From Xanthobacter tagetidis (GTDB lineage Bacteria > Pseudomonadota > Alphaproteobacteria > Rhizobiales > Xanthobacteraceae): a DNA stretch of 64,000 nucleotides. The stretch covers positions 1 to 64,000 of the forward strand of contig NZ_RCTF01000014.1 in assembly GCF_003667445.1 (NCBI RefSeq), written 5' to 3'. Each line of letters opens with the position of its first letter. Positions within the stretch are counted from its first letter, which is position 1. The position numbers and the translations under genes are program-made. Shown here piece by piece: positions 8,661 to 18,334 of the stretch. Under the pieces are notes generated by a model that worked only from the letters and a program-made list of their open reading frames with translations, did no database searches and was not told the DNA's origin.

Positions 8661-9781
8661 CAGGCGCACCCCTCGATGGGCATGCCCGGGGCAGCGGCCG
8701 GACGCGGCAGTTCGAGCGCCAGGCCGCGCGGCTCTGCGCGCAGGGGGCGGTCGAGCAAAGCGGCCATGGCTTCCGCCATGGGCATGCCCTCCACCACCGC
8801 GCGGACCGCCTCGCAGATCGGCATGTCCACGCGAAGCCGGCGGGCGAGGTCGGTGACGGAGACCGCATTCTCCACCCCCTCGACCACCACCGGCCGTCCG
8901 TCGAAGATGTCGGCGGCGGAGCGGCCCATGGCGAGGCCCATGCCGTAGCGCATGTTGCGCGACTGCTCGGACGAGCAGGTCAACGTGAGGTCGCCCACGC
9001 CCGAAAGCCCCGCGACCGTGTCGCGCTGGCCGCCGAGCGCCTCGCACAAGGCGGCGATCTCGGCGAGCCCGCGGGTGATGATGGCCGCGCGCGTGTTGGC
9101 GCCGAAGCCGAGGCCGCTCGCCATGCCGCTCGCCAGCGCCAGCACGTTCTTCACCGCCCCGCCCACCTCGACGCCGGTCACGTCCGCGCTCACGTAGGGC
9201 CGGAAGGTCTGGCTGGCGAGGGTCACCGCGACGCGCGCGGCGAGCGACGCCTCGCCCTTGGCGCCCACGTCGCGCGAGGCGACCGTGACGGCGGTGGGAT
9301 GGCCCGCGGCCACCTCATGGGCGAAGGTCGGGCCCGAGAGCACCCCGAGGGGCGAGCCCGGCAGCTCGCGCGCCGCCACCGCCTCCAGCAGGAGGCCGGT
9401 GTCGCGCTCGATGCCCTTGGCGCAGATGACCACCGGAACGCCGCCGGGCAGGACGTCGGCGAGGCTGCGGCAGACCGCGCGCAGATGCTGCGACGGCACC
9501 GCCAGCAGGACCGCCTCCGCCGCGCGCGTCGCATCGGCCAGGATGCCGGTGGCGCGGATCGCGCCGGGCAGCGGCACGCCGGGCAGGAACGTCGCGTTGA
9601 CACGGGTGCGCGCGATCGTCTGCACCACTTCCGGCTCGCGCGCCCAGAGGGCCGCGCGACGGCCGGCGCGCACCGCCGTCACCGCCAGCGCCGTGCCCCA
9701 GGCGCCGGCACCGACGATCGCGAGGTCGGCGAAGGCGCCATCGTTCCGGGGGCGCCAGTTTTCGTCATGATGATGCTTCAT
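8660..9781 (-). CDS. gpsA: Glycerol-3-phosphate dehydrogenase [NAD(P)+]
   Basis: The 373-residue protein has an N-terminal Rossmann fold with VGAGAWGTALA at about residues 24-34 and the GpsA blocks PSQHLR, ICAKGIE, SGPTFAHEVA, GGAVKNVLALASG and GVGDLTLTCSS. It makes glycerol-3-phosphate from dihydroxyacetone phosphate. Being translationally coupled to the phosphatase and ggpS genes, this copy probably feeds glucosylglycerol synthesis, perhaps beside a housekeeping gpsA elsewhere. The chosen ATG gives a short leader (MKHHHDENWRP) before the nucleotide-binding fold; a later start is possible. Confidence 0.9.
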   Translation of the reverse strand: MKHHHDENWRPRNDGAFADLAIVGAGAWGTALAVTAVRAGRRAALWAREPEVVQTIARTRVNATFLPGVPLPGAIRATGILADATRAAEAVLLAVPSQHLRAVCRSLADVLPGGVPVVICAKGIERDTGLLLEAVAARELPGSPLGVLSGPTFAHEVAAGHPTAVTVASRDVGAKGEASLAARVAVTLASQTFRPYVSADVTGVEVGGAVKNVLALASGMASGLGFGANTRAAIITRGLAEIAALCEALGGQRDTVAGLSGVGDLTLTCSSEQSRNMRYGMGLAMGRSAADIFDGRPVVVEGVENAVSVTDLARRLRVDMPICEAVRAVVEGMPMAEAMAALLDRPLRAEPRGLALELPRPAAAPGMPIEGCA

Positions 9782-10369
9782 GGGCTGTCGTTGTCTCCTG
9801 CCTCCTTCGGTCCGCCGGACGTGCCGCGGCGGCCGATGGGTGTTCAGGGCCGGCCAGCGGCCCCGGCGGGTTGAGAGAACGACTGGGTTGAGCCGGCAGC
9901 GAAGCGGCGGCTCGCAAGACCACTTTTCACCAATCCTTGGGGGATCCCCGGCGCCGGTGTGCGCACCCCAAGATGATGCAGAGACGTGTGGACTTATCCC
10001 TGCGCCAAGCCCGATCAGACAGCAATCAAACGCGATCACACCGAAGCACAATGTGCTCCGTATGGGCCAATTGATGAAGTCATTCCCCCGGCGACGCGCA
10101 TATGAGCGCTGAAGACGCTGCAACCAATGCGCCAATCAAGGCGCGGCAGCGACGCGAAATGAGGCCTCTAGCCTCCGATAGGTCAAGACATCTACCGCAT
10201 CGCTTGCGGAAAGTCCAGTCCGTGGCGAAATTGGGGCTTCGGCCGGCGCGCGGCGGCGATATCAGTGGCTTAGGGGACGCTGCGGCGGGCCATCGGCGCG
10301 GCGGTGCTCCGCCACCGGTTGCGAGGGCGGTTCACCGATCAAGTTGCTTCGAATTGATCGGATCGCGCT
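9782..10369. other. Intergenic region upstream of gpsA-HAD-ggpS
   Basis: No gene could be supported in these 588 bases; the open frames lack ribosome sites and family resemblance. The region must hold the leftward promoter for the solute operon. I found no convincing -35/-10 pair and no terminator. Confidence 0.5.
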
Positions 10370-11074
10370 CTAGATCAGCTTCAGCCCCTTGAGGCTCGCA
10401 TGGCCTTCCTTGCCGACGATGATGTGGTCGTGGACCTCGATGCCCAGCGGCTTCGCCACGTCGATGATCTTGCGCGTCATGTCGATGTCGGCGCGCGAGG
10501 GAGTCGGGTCGCCGGAGGGATGGTTGTGGGCGAGGATGATGGCGGTGGCCGACAGTTCCAGCGCGCGCTTCACCACCTCGCGCGGATAGACCGGGGCATG
10601 GTCCACCGTGCCGGTGTTGAGCACCTCGTCGGTGATGAGCTGGTTGCGCTTGTCGAGGAACAGGACGCGCACCTGCTCGCGGTCCTGGAACGCCATGGAG
10701 GTCCGGCAATAGTCGAGCACCGCGCTCCAGGAGGACAAAGCCGGGCGGCGCTTCACCTGCCCCTTGGCGAGGCGCTGGGCGGCGGCCTCCACCAGCTTCA
10801 GCTCGGTGATGATGGCCTGCTTCACGCCGGGGATCTCGGCGAGCAGCGCCGGCGGGGCGGCGACCGCCTCGGCGAAGGAGCCGAACCGGTCGACCAGCGC
10901 CTTGGCGAGCGGCTTCACGTCGCGCCGCGGCACCGCGCGGAACAGCACCAGCTCCAGGAGTTCGTAATCGGCGAGCGCCTGGGCGCCGGCCTCGCGGAAG
11001 CGCTCGCGCAGCCGGTCGCGATGCCCGTGGAAGTGGGGGGCCTCGGCGACGCCGTCCTCGGGCTCTTCCGCCAT
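10370..11074 (-). CDS. radC: RadC-family JAB1/MPN domain protein
   Basis: The 234-residue protein has an N-terminal helix-hairpin-helix-like region (about 20-100, [24 protein letters not shown]) and a C-terminal JAMM metalloprotease-like domain with H183-N-H185[11 protein letters not shown]196. Despite the name, a role in DNA repair is not proven for this family. It lies 11 bp after map on the same strand, so the two are probably co-transcribed. Confidence 0.92.
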   Translation of the reverse strand: MAEEPEDGVAEAPHFHGHRDRLRERFREAGAQALADYELLELVLFRAVPRRDVKPLAKALVDRFGSFAEAVAAPPALLAEIPGVKQAIITELKLVEAAAQRLAKGQVKRRPALSSWSAVLDYCRTSMAFQDREQVRVLFLDKRNQLITDEVLNTGTVDHAPVYPREVVKRALELSATAIILAHNHPSGDPTPSRADIDMTRKIIDVAKPLGIEVHDHIIVGKEGHASLKGLKLI

Positions 11075-11085
11075 GGCGCTTGCCG

Positions 11086-11919
11086 TCAGGCGATCTGGTA
11101 GGGCGGCTTGTGGTAGCCCTTCGGGCTCAGGGTGAATATCTCCACCCCGGTTTCGGTCACGCCCACCGCATGCTCGAACTGGGCCGAGAGCGAGCGGTCG
11201 CGCGTCACGGCGGTCCAGCCGTCCGAGAGCACCTTCACGTGCGGGCGGCCGAGATTGATCATCGGCTCCACGGTGAAGATCATGCCCGGCACCAGCTGCG
11301 GGCCTTCCCCGCGCCGGCCCACATGGACGATGTTCGGCTCGTCGTGGAACACCTGGCCCACCCCGTGGCCGCAGAAGTCGCGCACCACGCTCATGTGCTG
11401 CGGCTCCACGAAATCCTGGATCGCCGCGCCGATGTCGCCCACATGCCCGCCGGGGCGGATGGCGGCGATGCCGCGCATCATGGATTCGTAGGTGACCTCC
11501 AGCAGCCGCTCGGCCCGACGCGGAATGGCGCCGATGGCGAACATGCGGCTTGAATCGCCGTACCAGCCGTCGAGCACCAGCGTCACATCCACATTGACGA
11601 TGTCGCCCTCCCGCAGCGGGCGGGGATTGGGCATGCCGTGGCACACCACATGGTTCACCGAGGTGCACACCGAATGGCGGTAGCCGCGATACATCAGCGT
11701 CGCCGGATAGGCGCCGTTGGCGAGGGCGAAGTCGAAGATCAGCTGGTCGATGGCCTCGGTGGTGACGCCGGGGCGCACCATCTCCGCCACCGCGTCGAGC
11801 GCGCGCGCGGTCAATTGGCCGGCGCGGCGCATGCCCTCGAAGCCCTCGGGCCCGTAGAGCTTGATGTGTCCGGTCTTGCGGAGCGGCGCGCTCGCCGCTG
11901 CTACGTAGCTCATCGACAT
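11086..11919 (-). CDS. map: Methionine aminopeptidase type I
   Basis: The 277-residue enzyme removes N-terminal methionine from nascent proteins. Visible metal-site blocks are [34 protein letters not shown] and MIFTVEPMI, and VCHGMPN is also family-typical. Two starts six bases apart are possible (ATG 11919 or ATG 11913); the first is given. It precedes radC in a leftward pair and is divergent from rnhB. Confidence 0.95.
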   Translation of the reverse strand: MSMSYVAAASAPLRKTGHIKLYGPEGFEGMRRAGQLTARALDAVAEMVRPGVTTEAIDQLIFDFALANGAYPATLMYRGYRHSVCTSVNHVVCHGMPNPRPLREGDIVNVDVTLVLDGWYGDSSRMFAIGAIPRRAERLLEVTYESMMRGIAAIRPGGHVGDIGAAIQDFVEPQHMSVVRDFCGHGVGQVFHDEPNIVHVGRRGEGPQLVPGMIFTVEPMINLGRPHVKVLSDGWTAVTRDRSLSAQFEHAVGVTETGVEIFTLSPKGYHKPPYQIA

Positions 11920-12101
11920 TGCCTTGCGGCGCCGGCCGGTCGCCGACGCTGTGATCCTGCCTCCAGATTTAGGCCAGTTGACCGGCAAAGCAAGCGCGGC
12001 GCGCGTGTGGCGCCGCGCCCGGCATCCCCCCGGCCCGGCCGCGCATGTTATGGAAGGGCACAGGGCGGGCGATTCCCCGCCCGGCCGTCCGGGGTCCGTC
12101 C

Positions 12102-12827
12102 ATGCCGCCGAAGCCGTCCACCCCCGGGGCGCCCGCGCGCCTCGATACCGCCGCCGGCGCCCCGCGCCGCGGGCGGCCGCCGGCTGCGGCGCGGGGGCTC
12201 GGCTTCGCCCGCGAGGCCGCGCTGCTGCAGAGCGGCCTGCTGCCGGTGGCGGGCGCGGACGAGGTGGGCCGCGGCCCGCTGGCCGGGCCCGTGGTCGCCG
12301 CCGCCGTGATCCTCGATCCCGCCCGGGTGCCGCAGGGCCTCGACGATTCCAAGAAGCTGCCCAAGGCGCGCCGCGAGGCGCTGTACCTCGAAATCTGCGC
12401 CACCGCGCACATCGCCGTGAGCCTCGCCCCGCCGGCGCGCATCGACCGCGACAACATCCGCCAGGCGACCCTGTGGGCGCTCGCCAATGCGGTGCGCGCG
12501 CTGCCGGTGAAGCCCGCTTTCGTGCTGGTGGACGGCAACGACCCGCCGGCCTTGGCCTGCCCGGTGGAGGCGATCGTCGGCGGCGACGGGCTGATCGCCT
12601 CCATCGCCGCCGCCTCCATCGTCGCCAAGGTGACGCGCGACCGGCTGATGGCGCAGCTCGGCCTCAGCTTCCCGGACTACGGCTTCGAGCGGCACATGGG
12701 CTACGGCACCGCCGAGCACGGTGCGGCGCTGGTGAAGCACGGCCCCTGCATCCACCACCGCCGCTCGTTCGCGCCGGTGCGTGCGCAGCAGCTCGGCCTG
12801 TTCCCCGCGGAGGATGCGGCGGAGTAG
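12102..12827 (+). CDS. rnhB: Ribonuclease HII
   Basis: The 241-residue enzyme cleaves RNA in RNA/DNA hybrids. The core begins with [21 protein letters not shown] (catalytic Asp-Glu pair), then [30 protein letters not shown] and GYGTAEH. A proline/arginine-rich N-terminal extension of about 45 residues precedes the core; the start at ATG 12102 is preferred over the in-frame ATG 12045, but the true start could be later. Its 3' end faces cydB. Confidence 0.92.
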   Translation: MPPKPSTPGAPARLDTAAGAPRRGRPPAAARGLGFAREAALLQSGLLPVAGADEVGRGPLAGPVVAAAVILDPARVPQGLDDSKKLPKARREALYLEICATAHIAVSLAPPARIDRDNIRQATLWALANAVRALPVKPAFVLVDGNDPPALACPVEAIVGGDGLIASIAAASIVAKVTRDRLMAQLGLSFPDYGFERHMGYGTAEHGAALVKHGPCIHHRRSFAPVRAQQLGLFPAEDAAE

Positions 12828-12848
12828 GCGGTCGGGGCGTGCGGGACC

Positions 12849-13853
12849 TCAGTGGTAGCCCTCGCCCTCGCGCACCTTGCCGCGGAAGATCCAGTAGACG
12901 AACACGATATAGCCCAGCACCACCGGCAGCAGGAAGATCACGCCGATCAGCATGAAGATCTGGCTCGGCACCGCCGCCGCGGTCTGCCACACGGTGAGGG
13001 AGGGCGGCACCAGATAGGGGAAGGTGGAGATGGCGAGGCCCAGGAAGCCGAGCAGGAACAGCCCCACCGTGCCGAAGAAGGGCAGCATCTCCCGCCCCTC
13101 CTTCAGCCAGCGCCAGACCAGATAGGCCACCAGCGCGGTGACGATCGGCACCGGGGCCAGGTAGAAGATATTGGGGGTGGAGAACCAGCGCACGGCGATG
13201 CGGTCGAAGGCGAGCGGGGTCCACAGGCTCACCGCCGCCATGAAGGCGAGCACCGCGTAGAGCAGAGGCAGCGCCTGGGTCCGGGCGCGCGCCGCGAGCG
13301 CGCCCTCGGTCTTGATGAGCAGCCAGGTGGCCCCCAGCAGGCCATAGCCCGCCACCACGCCGAGCCCGCACAGCAAGGCGAACGGGGTCGCCCAGTCGAG
13401 CGGGCCGCCGGCGAACTGGCCGTTGGCCACCGTGATGCCCTGCACCAGGCCGCCGAGGATCACGCCCTGGCTGAAGGCGGCCACCAGCGAGCCGCCGGAG
13501 AAGGCGAGGTTCCACCACCGCCGGCTCGACGCCGCCACCCAGCGGAACTCGAACGCGACGCCGCGGAACACCAGCGCCAGCAGCATGATGATGACCGGCA
13601 GGTAGAGCGCCGGCATCACCACCGCATAGGCCTGCGGGAAGGCGACCCACAGGCCGCCGCCGCCGAGGATGAGCCAGGTCTCGTTGCCGTCCCAGAACGG
13701 CGCCACCGTGTTCATCATGGTGTCCCGCTGCTTCTCCTCCCGGGCGAAGGGGAACAGGATGCCGATGCCCAGGTCGAAGCCGTCGAGGATCACGTACATG
13801 ATCACCGCGACGCCGATGATGAGGCCCCAGATGACGGGCAGGTACCATTCCAT
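12849..13853 (-). CDS. cydB: Cytochrome bd-type (CIO) ubiquinol oxidase subunit II
   Basis: The 334-residue membrane protein has eight or nine hydrophobic segments, beginning EWYLPVIWGLIIGVAVIMYVI, with the family blocks DGFDLGIGIL and PFWDGNETWL. It forms the quinol oxidase with the upstream CydA/CioA subunit. It starts 16 bp after the subunit I stop. No CydX-like small ORF is evident between cydB and rnhB (21 bp). Confidence 0.95.
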   Translation of the reverse strand: MEWYLPVIWGLIIGVAVIMYVILDGFDLGIGILFPFAREEKQRDTMMNTVAPFWDGNETWLILGGGGLWVAFPQAYAVVMPALYLPVIIMLLALVFRGVAFEFRWVAASSRRWWNLAFSGGSLVAAFSQGVILGGLVQGITVANGQFAGGPLDWATPFALLCGLGVVAGYGLLGATWLLIKTEGALAARARTQALPLLYAVLAFMAAVSLWTPLAFDRIAVRWFSTPNIFYLAPVPIVTALVAYLVWRWLKEGREMLPFFGTVGLFLLGFLGLAISTFPYLVPPSLTVWQTAAAVPSQIFMLIGVIFLLPVVLGYIVFVYWIFRGKVREGEGYH

Positions 13854-13869
13854 GGTCCGCTCCTGTGCC

Positions 13870-15264
13870 TTATTCGCCGGGGGTGATCTGGCCCTCGCCG
13901 TGGGCGGCGGCCAGCGGACGGGTGGGGCGCTCCTTGCGCGGCGGCTCGATCAGCGTGCCGCCCGGCCCCTTCACGATCAGCCGGTTCATGAAATAGAGGC
14001 CGGTCGCGAAGACGATGGAATAGACGATGATGAACAGCACCAGCGTCACCGCCACGCTCCAGCCGATCACCGGCGAGACCGCGTCGGCGGTGCGCAGGAT
14101 GCCCTGGATCACCCAGGGCTGGCGGCCCTGCTCGGTGACGATCCAGCCCGACAGGATGGCGATGAAGCCGAGCGGCCAGGCGAGCGAGGCCGGCCACAGG
14201 TACCAGCGCGTCTCGAACACCTTGCGGCGCCACAGGAGGAACGCCCCCACCCAGCCGAACAGGATCATCACCACGCCGACCCCCACCATGGCGCGGAAGC
14301 CGAAGAACGGGCCGATCACCGGCGGGCGGTCCTGCGGCGGGAAGTCCTTCAGCCCCGGGAACAGGCCGGTGAGGGAGTGGGTGATCATCAGCGAGGCGCC
14401 GCCGGGGATCGAGATTTCGTAGAGGTTCTTCTCGGCCTTCGCGTCGGGCCAGGCGAACAGCACCAGGGGGGCCGGCTTGGAGCCGTCCCAGTGAGCCTCG
14501 ATGGCGGCGATCTTGGCCGGCTGGTACTTGGCGGTGTTGAGGCCGTGGGCGTCGCCCACATAGGCCTGGATCGGCGCGACGATCGCCAGCATGCCGATCG
14601 CCATCACCACCATCACCTTCGCCTCCTCCTGGAAGCGGCCGGCGAGCAGATAGCGCGCGCCCACCGCCAGCACCACCAGCGAGGTGGTGAGGTAGGCCGC
14701 GAGCAGCATGTGCGGCAGGCGGTGCAGGAAGCTCGGGTTGAAGATGATCTCCAGCCAGTCGAGCGGATAGGCGACGCCGTCGCGCATCTCGAAGCCGGCG
14801 GGGGTCTGCATCCAGCTGTTGGCGGACAGGATCCAGAACGCCGACATGAAGGTGCCGAAGGCGACCACGCAGGTGGCCAGCACGTGCAGCCAGGCGGGCA
14901 CCCGGTTCCAGCCGAACAGCATGATGCCGAGGAAGGTCGCCTCCAGGAAGAAGGCGGTGAGCACCTCGAAGCCGATCAGCGGCGCGATCACCGAGCCGGC
15001 CACCTCGGCGAAGCGGCTCCAATTGGTGCCGAACTGGTAGGACAGGACGATGCCCGACACCACGCCCATGGCGAACGAGACCGCGAAGATCTTGGTCCAG
15101 TAGCGGGCGAGCCGGTGGAACACTTCGCGCCCGGTCTTCAGCCACAGCAGCTCCAGCACCGCGATGAAGGCCGACAGCCCGATGGTGAAGCTCGGGAAGA
15201 TGATGTGGAAGGAGACGGTAAAGGCGAACTGGATGCGTGCGAGAGTGACCGGATCGAAGTCCAT
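13870..15264 (-). CDS. cydA: Cytochrome bd-type (CIO) ubiquinol oxidase subunit I
   Basis: The 464-residue subunit carries the haem b595 ligand region (H20 in FTVSFHIIFPSFTIG), AFFLEATFLGIMLFGW, HMLLAAYLTTS, NTAKYQPAKIAAIEAHW and WIVTEQGRQPW. Its modest length and short quinol-binding loop fit the cyanide-insensitive CIO subclass. ATG 15264 is chosen because GGAG lies six bases upstream and MDFDPVTLARIQF is a usual family start; in-frame ATGs at 15276/15279 are alternatives. The complex reduces oxygen with quinol at low oxygen or when haem-copper oxidases are blocked. Confidence 0.95.
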   Translation of the reverse strand: MDFDPVTLARIQFAFTVSFHIIFPSFTIGLSAFIAVLELLWLKTGREVFHRLARYWTKIFAVSFAMGVVSGIVLSYQFGTNWSRFAEVAGSVIAPLIGFEVLTAFFLEATFLGIMLFGWNRVPAWLHVLATCVVAFGTFMSAFWILSANSWMQTPAGFEMRDGVAYPLDWLEIIFNPSFLHRLPHMLLAAYLTTSLVVLAVGARYLLAGRFQEEAKVMVVMAIGMLAIVAPIQAYVGDAHGLNTAKYQPAKIAAIEAHWDGSKPAPLVLFAWPDAKAEKNLYEISIPGGASLMITHSLTGLFPGLKDFPPQDRPPVIGPFFGFRAMVGVGVVMILFGWVGAFLLWRRKVFETRWYLWPASLAWPLGFIAILSGWIVTEQGRQPWVIQGILRTADAVSPVIGWSVAVTLVLFIIVYSIVFATGLYFMNRLIVKGPGGTLIEPPRKERPTRPLAAAHGEGQITPGE

Positions 15265-15582
15265 TGCCGGCTCCATCATTGTCGCCACGGCCGCCGCAGG
15301 CGCGTCAGGCCCGGAATCATTCTTGCTCGCGGGTGTCTGGCCCGGGGCCGGAGCGGGTCCGTGAGATCGAAACCGCCGACGCGCCTTCGAGACATTCCAA
15401 TTCAGCTATGGGCGGACCATAGCCAAGTCCCGCGGCGGCGTCGATGCCATAAGGAGAGGGGCGTCCCGGCGTGCGCGTCGGAGCCTGCGGCCCGGTCTCC
15501 CGTCCCAGCCCAGGCAGGCAGAGGAAGCCGGGACCGGGCGGGATCAGAATGCACGCCGCAGGGACACGGGCTCCCGCCGCAG
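15265..15582. other. Intergenic region between sufE and cydAB
   Basis: These 318 bases must hold the leftward cydAB promoter and the 3' end of the sufE transcript. No FNR/FixK-type TTGAT-N4-ATCAA box, gene or clear terminator is seen. Confidence 0.45.
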
Positions 15583-16005
15583 TCACGCCTCGGCGAGGGC
15601 CGAGCGGGCGTGGCCGCGGATGCGCTCCACCATGGACCGCAGGCCGTTCGAGCGCTGCGGGGTGAGATGGCCCTCCAGCCCGATGCGGCGGAAGGTGGCG
15701 AGCACGTCGGTGTTGAGGATTTCCTCCGGCGTGCGGCCGGAGGTGAGGCCGAGCAGCACGGCGACGAGGCCGCGCACGATGTGGGCGTCCGAATCGCCCT
15801 CGAACTCCAGCACCGTTCCGGCCGGCCCGTGCTTGCGGTGGCACACGAGCCAGACCTGGCTGGCGCAGCCCTGCACCTTGTTGGCGTCGGTGCGCTCCGC
15901 GTCCGGAAAGGGGGGCAGCGCGCGGCCGAGCTCGATCACGTGGCGATAGCGGTCCTCCCAGTCGTCCAGGAGTTCGAAATCGGCGATCAGGTCCTCGGCG
16001 TCCAT
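15583..16005 (-). CDS. sufE: SufE-family cysteine desulfuration protein
   Basis: The 140-residue protein accepts sulfur from SufS for iron-sulfur cluster assembly. The acceptor cysteine is C47 in KVQGCASQVW, and RSNGLRSMVERI near the C terminus is family-typical. It lies next to the DUF5330 gene on the same strand, 55 bp away, a pairing I associate with rhizobial genomes. Confidence 0.93.
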   Translation of the reverse strand: MDAEDLIADFELLDDWEDRYRHVIELGRALPPFPDAERTDANKVQGCASQVWLVCHRKHGPAGTVLEFEGDSDAHIVRGLVAVLLGLTSGRTPEEILNTDVLATFRRIGLEGHLTPQRSNGLRSMVERIRGHARSALAEA

Positions 16006-16060
16006 CGGGTGATCCTTGCGGCCATCGGCGCCACTATACCGGCATCGCCGGCCGATGTCC

Positions 16061-16552
16061 TCAGGCCGGGCGGCGCGGGGGCAAGGGCGCGGCGGCGGGC
16101 AGCGAGGCCGGCAGCGCGGGCGCCGGCGGGGTCGCCTGGAGATTGCCGCCGCCGCCCCAGGCCGGCAGCAGGTCCTGCGGGGTGAGGTTGAGCTGGCCGG
16201 CGGACGGCATGCGTGCGGGATCGAGGCTGATGGCGGTGCCCGCAGGCGCCGGCGCGCCGGCTGCCGTGGTCGCGGCCTTGGCGGCGTCGGGCGCCTGGGC
16301 TTCGCCCACGGCCTGGTAGAGCCAGCGCGCGCCCACCTGCGCCTTTTCCTTGAGATGGACCGCCATCTGCCCGCCCACGTCGCAGGCCTGCGGCTGGCGG
16401 TCGCAGAAGCCGCGCGCGTCGGCGATCACCGCCTGAACCAGTCCGAAGGCCTCGAACACGCTCACGTCCCGCCCGCTCTCGCCCTTCAGCCCGAGGGGCA
16501 GCAGCGCCAGCACGACGGCGAGCAGGAAGCCCATGCGCAACAGGAAGAACAT
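16061..16552 (-). CDS. DUF5330-type membrane-anchored protein
   Basis: The 163-residue product has one N-terminal hydrophobic segment (about residues 3-23, LLRMGFLLAVVLALLPLGL), then a periplasmic part with a Cys pair (ARGFCDRQPQACDVG) and a Pro/Ala-rich tail ending in PPRRPA. It resembles the DUF5330 family of Rhizobiales. No function is known. The next gene on the other strand begins 249 bp away. Confidence 0.7.
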   Translation of the reverse strand: MFFLLRMGFLLAVVLALLPLGLKGESGRDVSVFEAFGLVQAVIADARGFCDRQPQACDVGGQMAVHLKEKAQVGARWLYQAVGEAQAPDAAKAATTAAGAPAPAGTAISLDPARMPSAGQLNLTPQDLLPAWGGGGNLQATPPAPALPASLPAAAPLPPRRPA

Positions 16553-16801
16553 GTCCGCCTCGTCACAGCCCGCGATCCATTCGCGAGCCTTGAGATCATA
16601 CCAGAGGGCGCGGGGCGGCGGCGGGGCCCGGGGCCGACTTTTAAAGACATCGTTAACGCTGGGGGCAGGTCGCGCGCCGCCGGCTTAGCAATGCTTAAAC
16701 GGTGGCGGGCCAAGCTCCCGGCACGGCGGAAGCCGGCCTGGCGCGGGCGACGCCGCAGGGCCGATCCGGCCGGGGGCAATTCGAGGGCCAAGGGGCGCGC
16801 C

Positions 16802-18334
16802 GTGCCGCTTTTCACCTATGACCGTTCACTCCGGCCCAGCGGGCCCAAAGCCGCGCCCCAGCATGCGGCACGCAGCCGCATGGGACGGCTCGCGCGCCTT
16901 GGGCGCGTCACCGCCACGCTTCTCGGGCTCCTGGCGCTGATCGCGGCGGCGAGCGCCGGCATCGTGTTCCTGGCCGAGGCCGGGGGGCTTGCCTCCGGCG
17001 CGCTGGCCGATGCCTTCTTCCTGTTCGGCGTCGCTCTGGTGTGCGCCGCGCTTGCCGCCGTGGCGCGGGGCCTCGCCGCGTCCGCCGCCCAGGTGGGCCG
17101 GCGCGAGGCCGAGGACGACGCGCTGCTCGTCACCCGCCACAACCGCCAGGGCGAGACCATGGCGGTCGAGCGGCTCGAAGGCCCGTTCCGCAGCGCGCCC
17201 GCCGCGTCGGCCGAGGCTGCCCTCGGCGCCGCCTTCGCGGGCCGGCCGCAGGCCGCCGCCGATCCCGGCGCGGGCCTGCTCGGCGCGGGCGTCTACGAGC
17301 GCATCCTGGTGGCGGATCGCCCCTCCTTCCTCTCCGCTCTGGCGCTCGCCGCGCGCGGCGTGCCGGCCACCTGCGATCTCAGGGCACGGGCGGTCGCCGG
17401 CGGCCCGCCGGCCTTCCTGCCGTTCGAGGTGCGCATCCTGCCCGCGCGGCGCGGCGAGGTGCGCTGCATCTGGCGCGAGGCCAGCGCCCACAAGGCGCGG
17501 GCGGAGGCGGAGGCGCGCGGCCGCGCCGAGGCCGAGGCCGCCAACGCCGCCAAGAGCCGCTTCCTCGCCGCCATGAGCCACGAGCTGCGCACCCCGCTCA
17601 ACGCCATCATCGGCTTCTCGGAAATCCTCGCCACCGAGGCCGGCGGGCCGATCGACGACGCCCGCAAGGCGGACTATGCCCGCATCATCCACGACAGCGG
17701 CCGGCATCTGCTCGGCCTCGTCAATGACATCCTCGACCTCTCCCGCGTTGAGGCCGGCGCCTACACGCTCGACATCGAGCCGGTGGACCCGGCGGAGCTG
17801 GTCGGCGGCTGCGTGGAGATGATGCAGGTCGAGGCCGCGCGCCGCACCATCGTCATCCGCACCGCGCTCGCCGCGCGGCTGCCGGCTGTGGAAGCGGACC
17901 GGCGGGCGCTGCGGCAGATCCTCCTCAACCTGATCGCCAATGCGGTGAAGTTCACGCCCGAGGGCGGCCGGGTCCAGGTGGCGCTGCGCGCCGAGGCCGA
18001 CCGCCTCGTGGTGCGCGTGCGCGACAGCGGGCCGGGCATGGGGCCGGACGAGCTGAAGCGCCTCGGCGAGCCCTTCTTCCAAGCCGGCGACGCCGACCAG
18101 CGGGCGCGCGGCTCGGGCCTCGGGCTCGCGGTGGTCAAGGGTCTGGTGGGCCTGCACGGCGGCGCCTTCGATGTGGACAGCACGCTCGGCCGCGGCACCT
18201 GCGTCACCGTCCGCCTGCCGCTCTGCGACGCGGCGCGCGCGCCGGCGGCAGCGGAGGATGCGTCCGGCGCCGAGGTGGTGGCGCCCTTCGCCTTGCGCGC
18301 CGGCACCGAACATTCCGCCCGGAGAACCGCATGA
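16802..18334 (+). CDS. Membrane sensor histidine kinase, PleC/DivJ-like core
   Basis: The 510-residue protein has two transmembrane segments (about 36-58 and 68-92), a PAS-like central region (about 120-225), an Ala/Glu-rich helix and a HisKA domain with the phosphorylated H260 in FLAAMSHELRTPLNAIIGFSEIL, then HATPase_c with ILLNLIANAVKFTPEGG and GSGLGLAVVKGL. The core resembles alphaproteobacterial cell-cycle kinases (PleC/DivJ/PdhS group). Start is GTG 16802, with AGGGG seven bases upstream. The stop overlaps the next start (ATGA), so an operon of three genes is likely. No response regulator is adjacent. Confidence 0.85.
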   Translation: MPLFTYDRSLRPSGPKAAPQHAARSRMGRLARLGRVTATLLGLLALIAAASAGIVFLAEAGGLASGALADAFFLFGVALVCAALAAVARGLAASAAQVGRREAEDDALLVTRHNRQGETMAVERLEGPFRSAPAASAEAALGAAFAGRPQAAADPGAGLLGAGVYERILVADRPSFLSALALAARGVPATCDLRARAVAGGPPAFLPFEVRILPARRGEVRCIWREASAHKARAEAEARGRAEAEAANAAKSRFLAAMSHELRTPLNAIIGFSEILATEAGGPIDDARKADYARIIHDSGRHLLGLVNDILDLSRVEAGAYTLDIEPVDPAELVGGCVEMMQVEAARRTIVIRTALAARLPAVEADRRALRQILLNLIANAVKFTPEGGRVQVALRAEADRLVVRVRDSGPGMGPDELKRLGEPFFQAGDADQRARGSGLGLAVVKGLVGLHGGAFDVDSTLGRGTCVTVRLPLCDAARAPAAAEDASGAEVVAPFALRAGTEHSARRTA

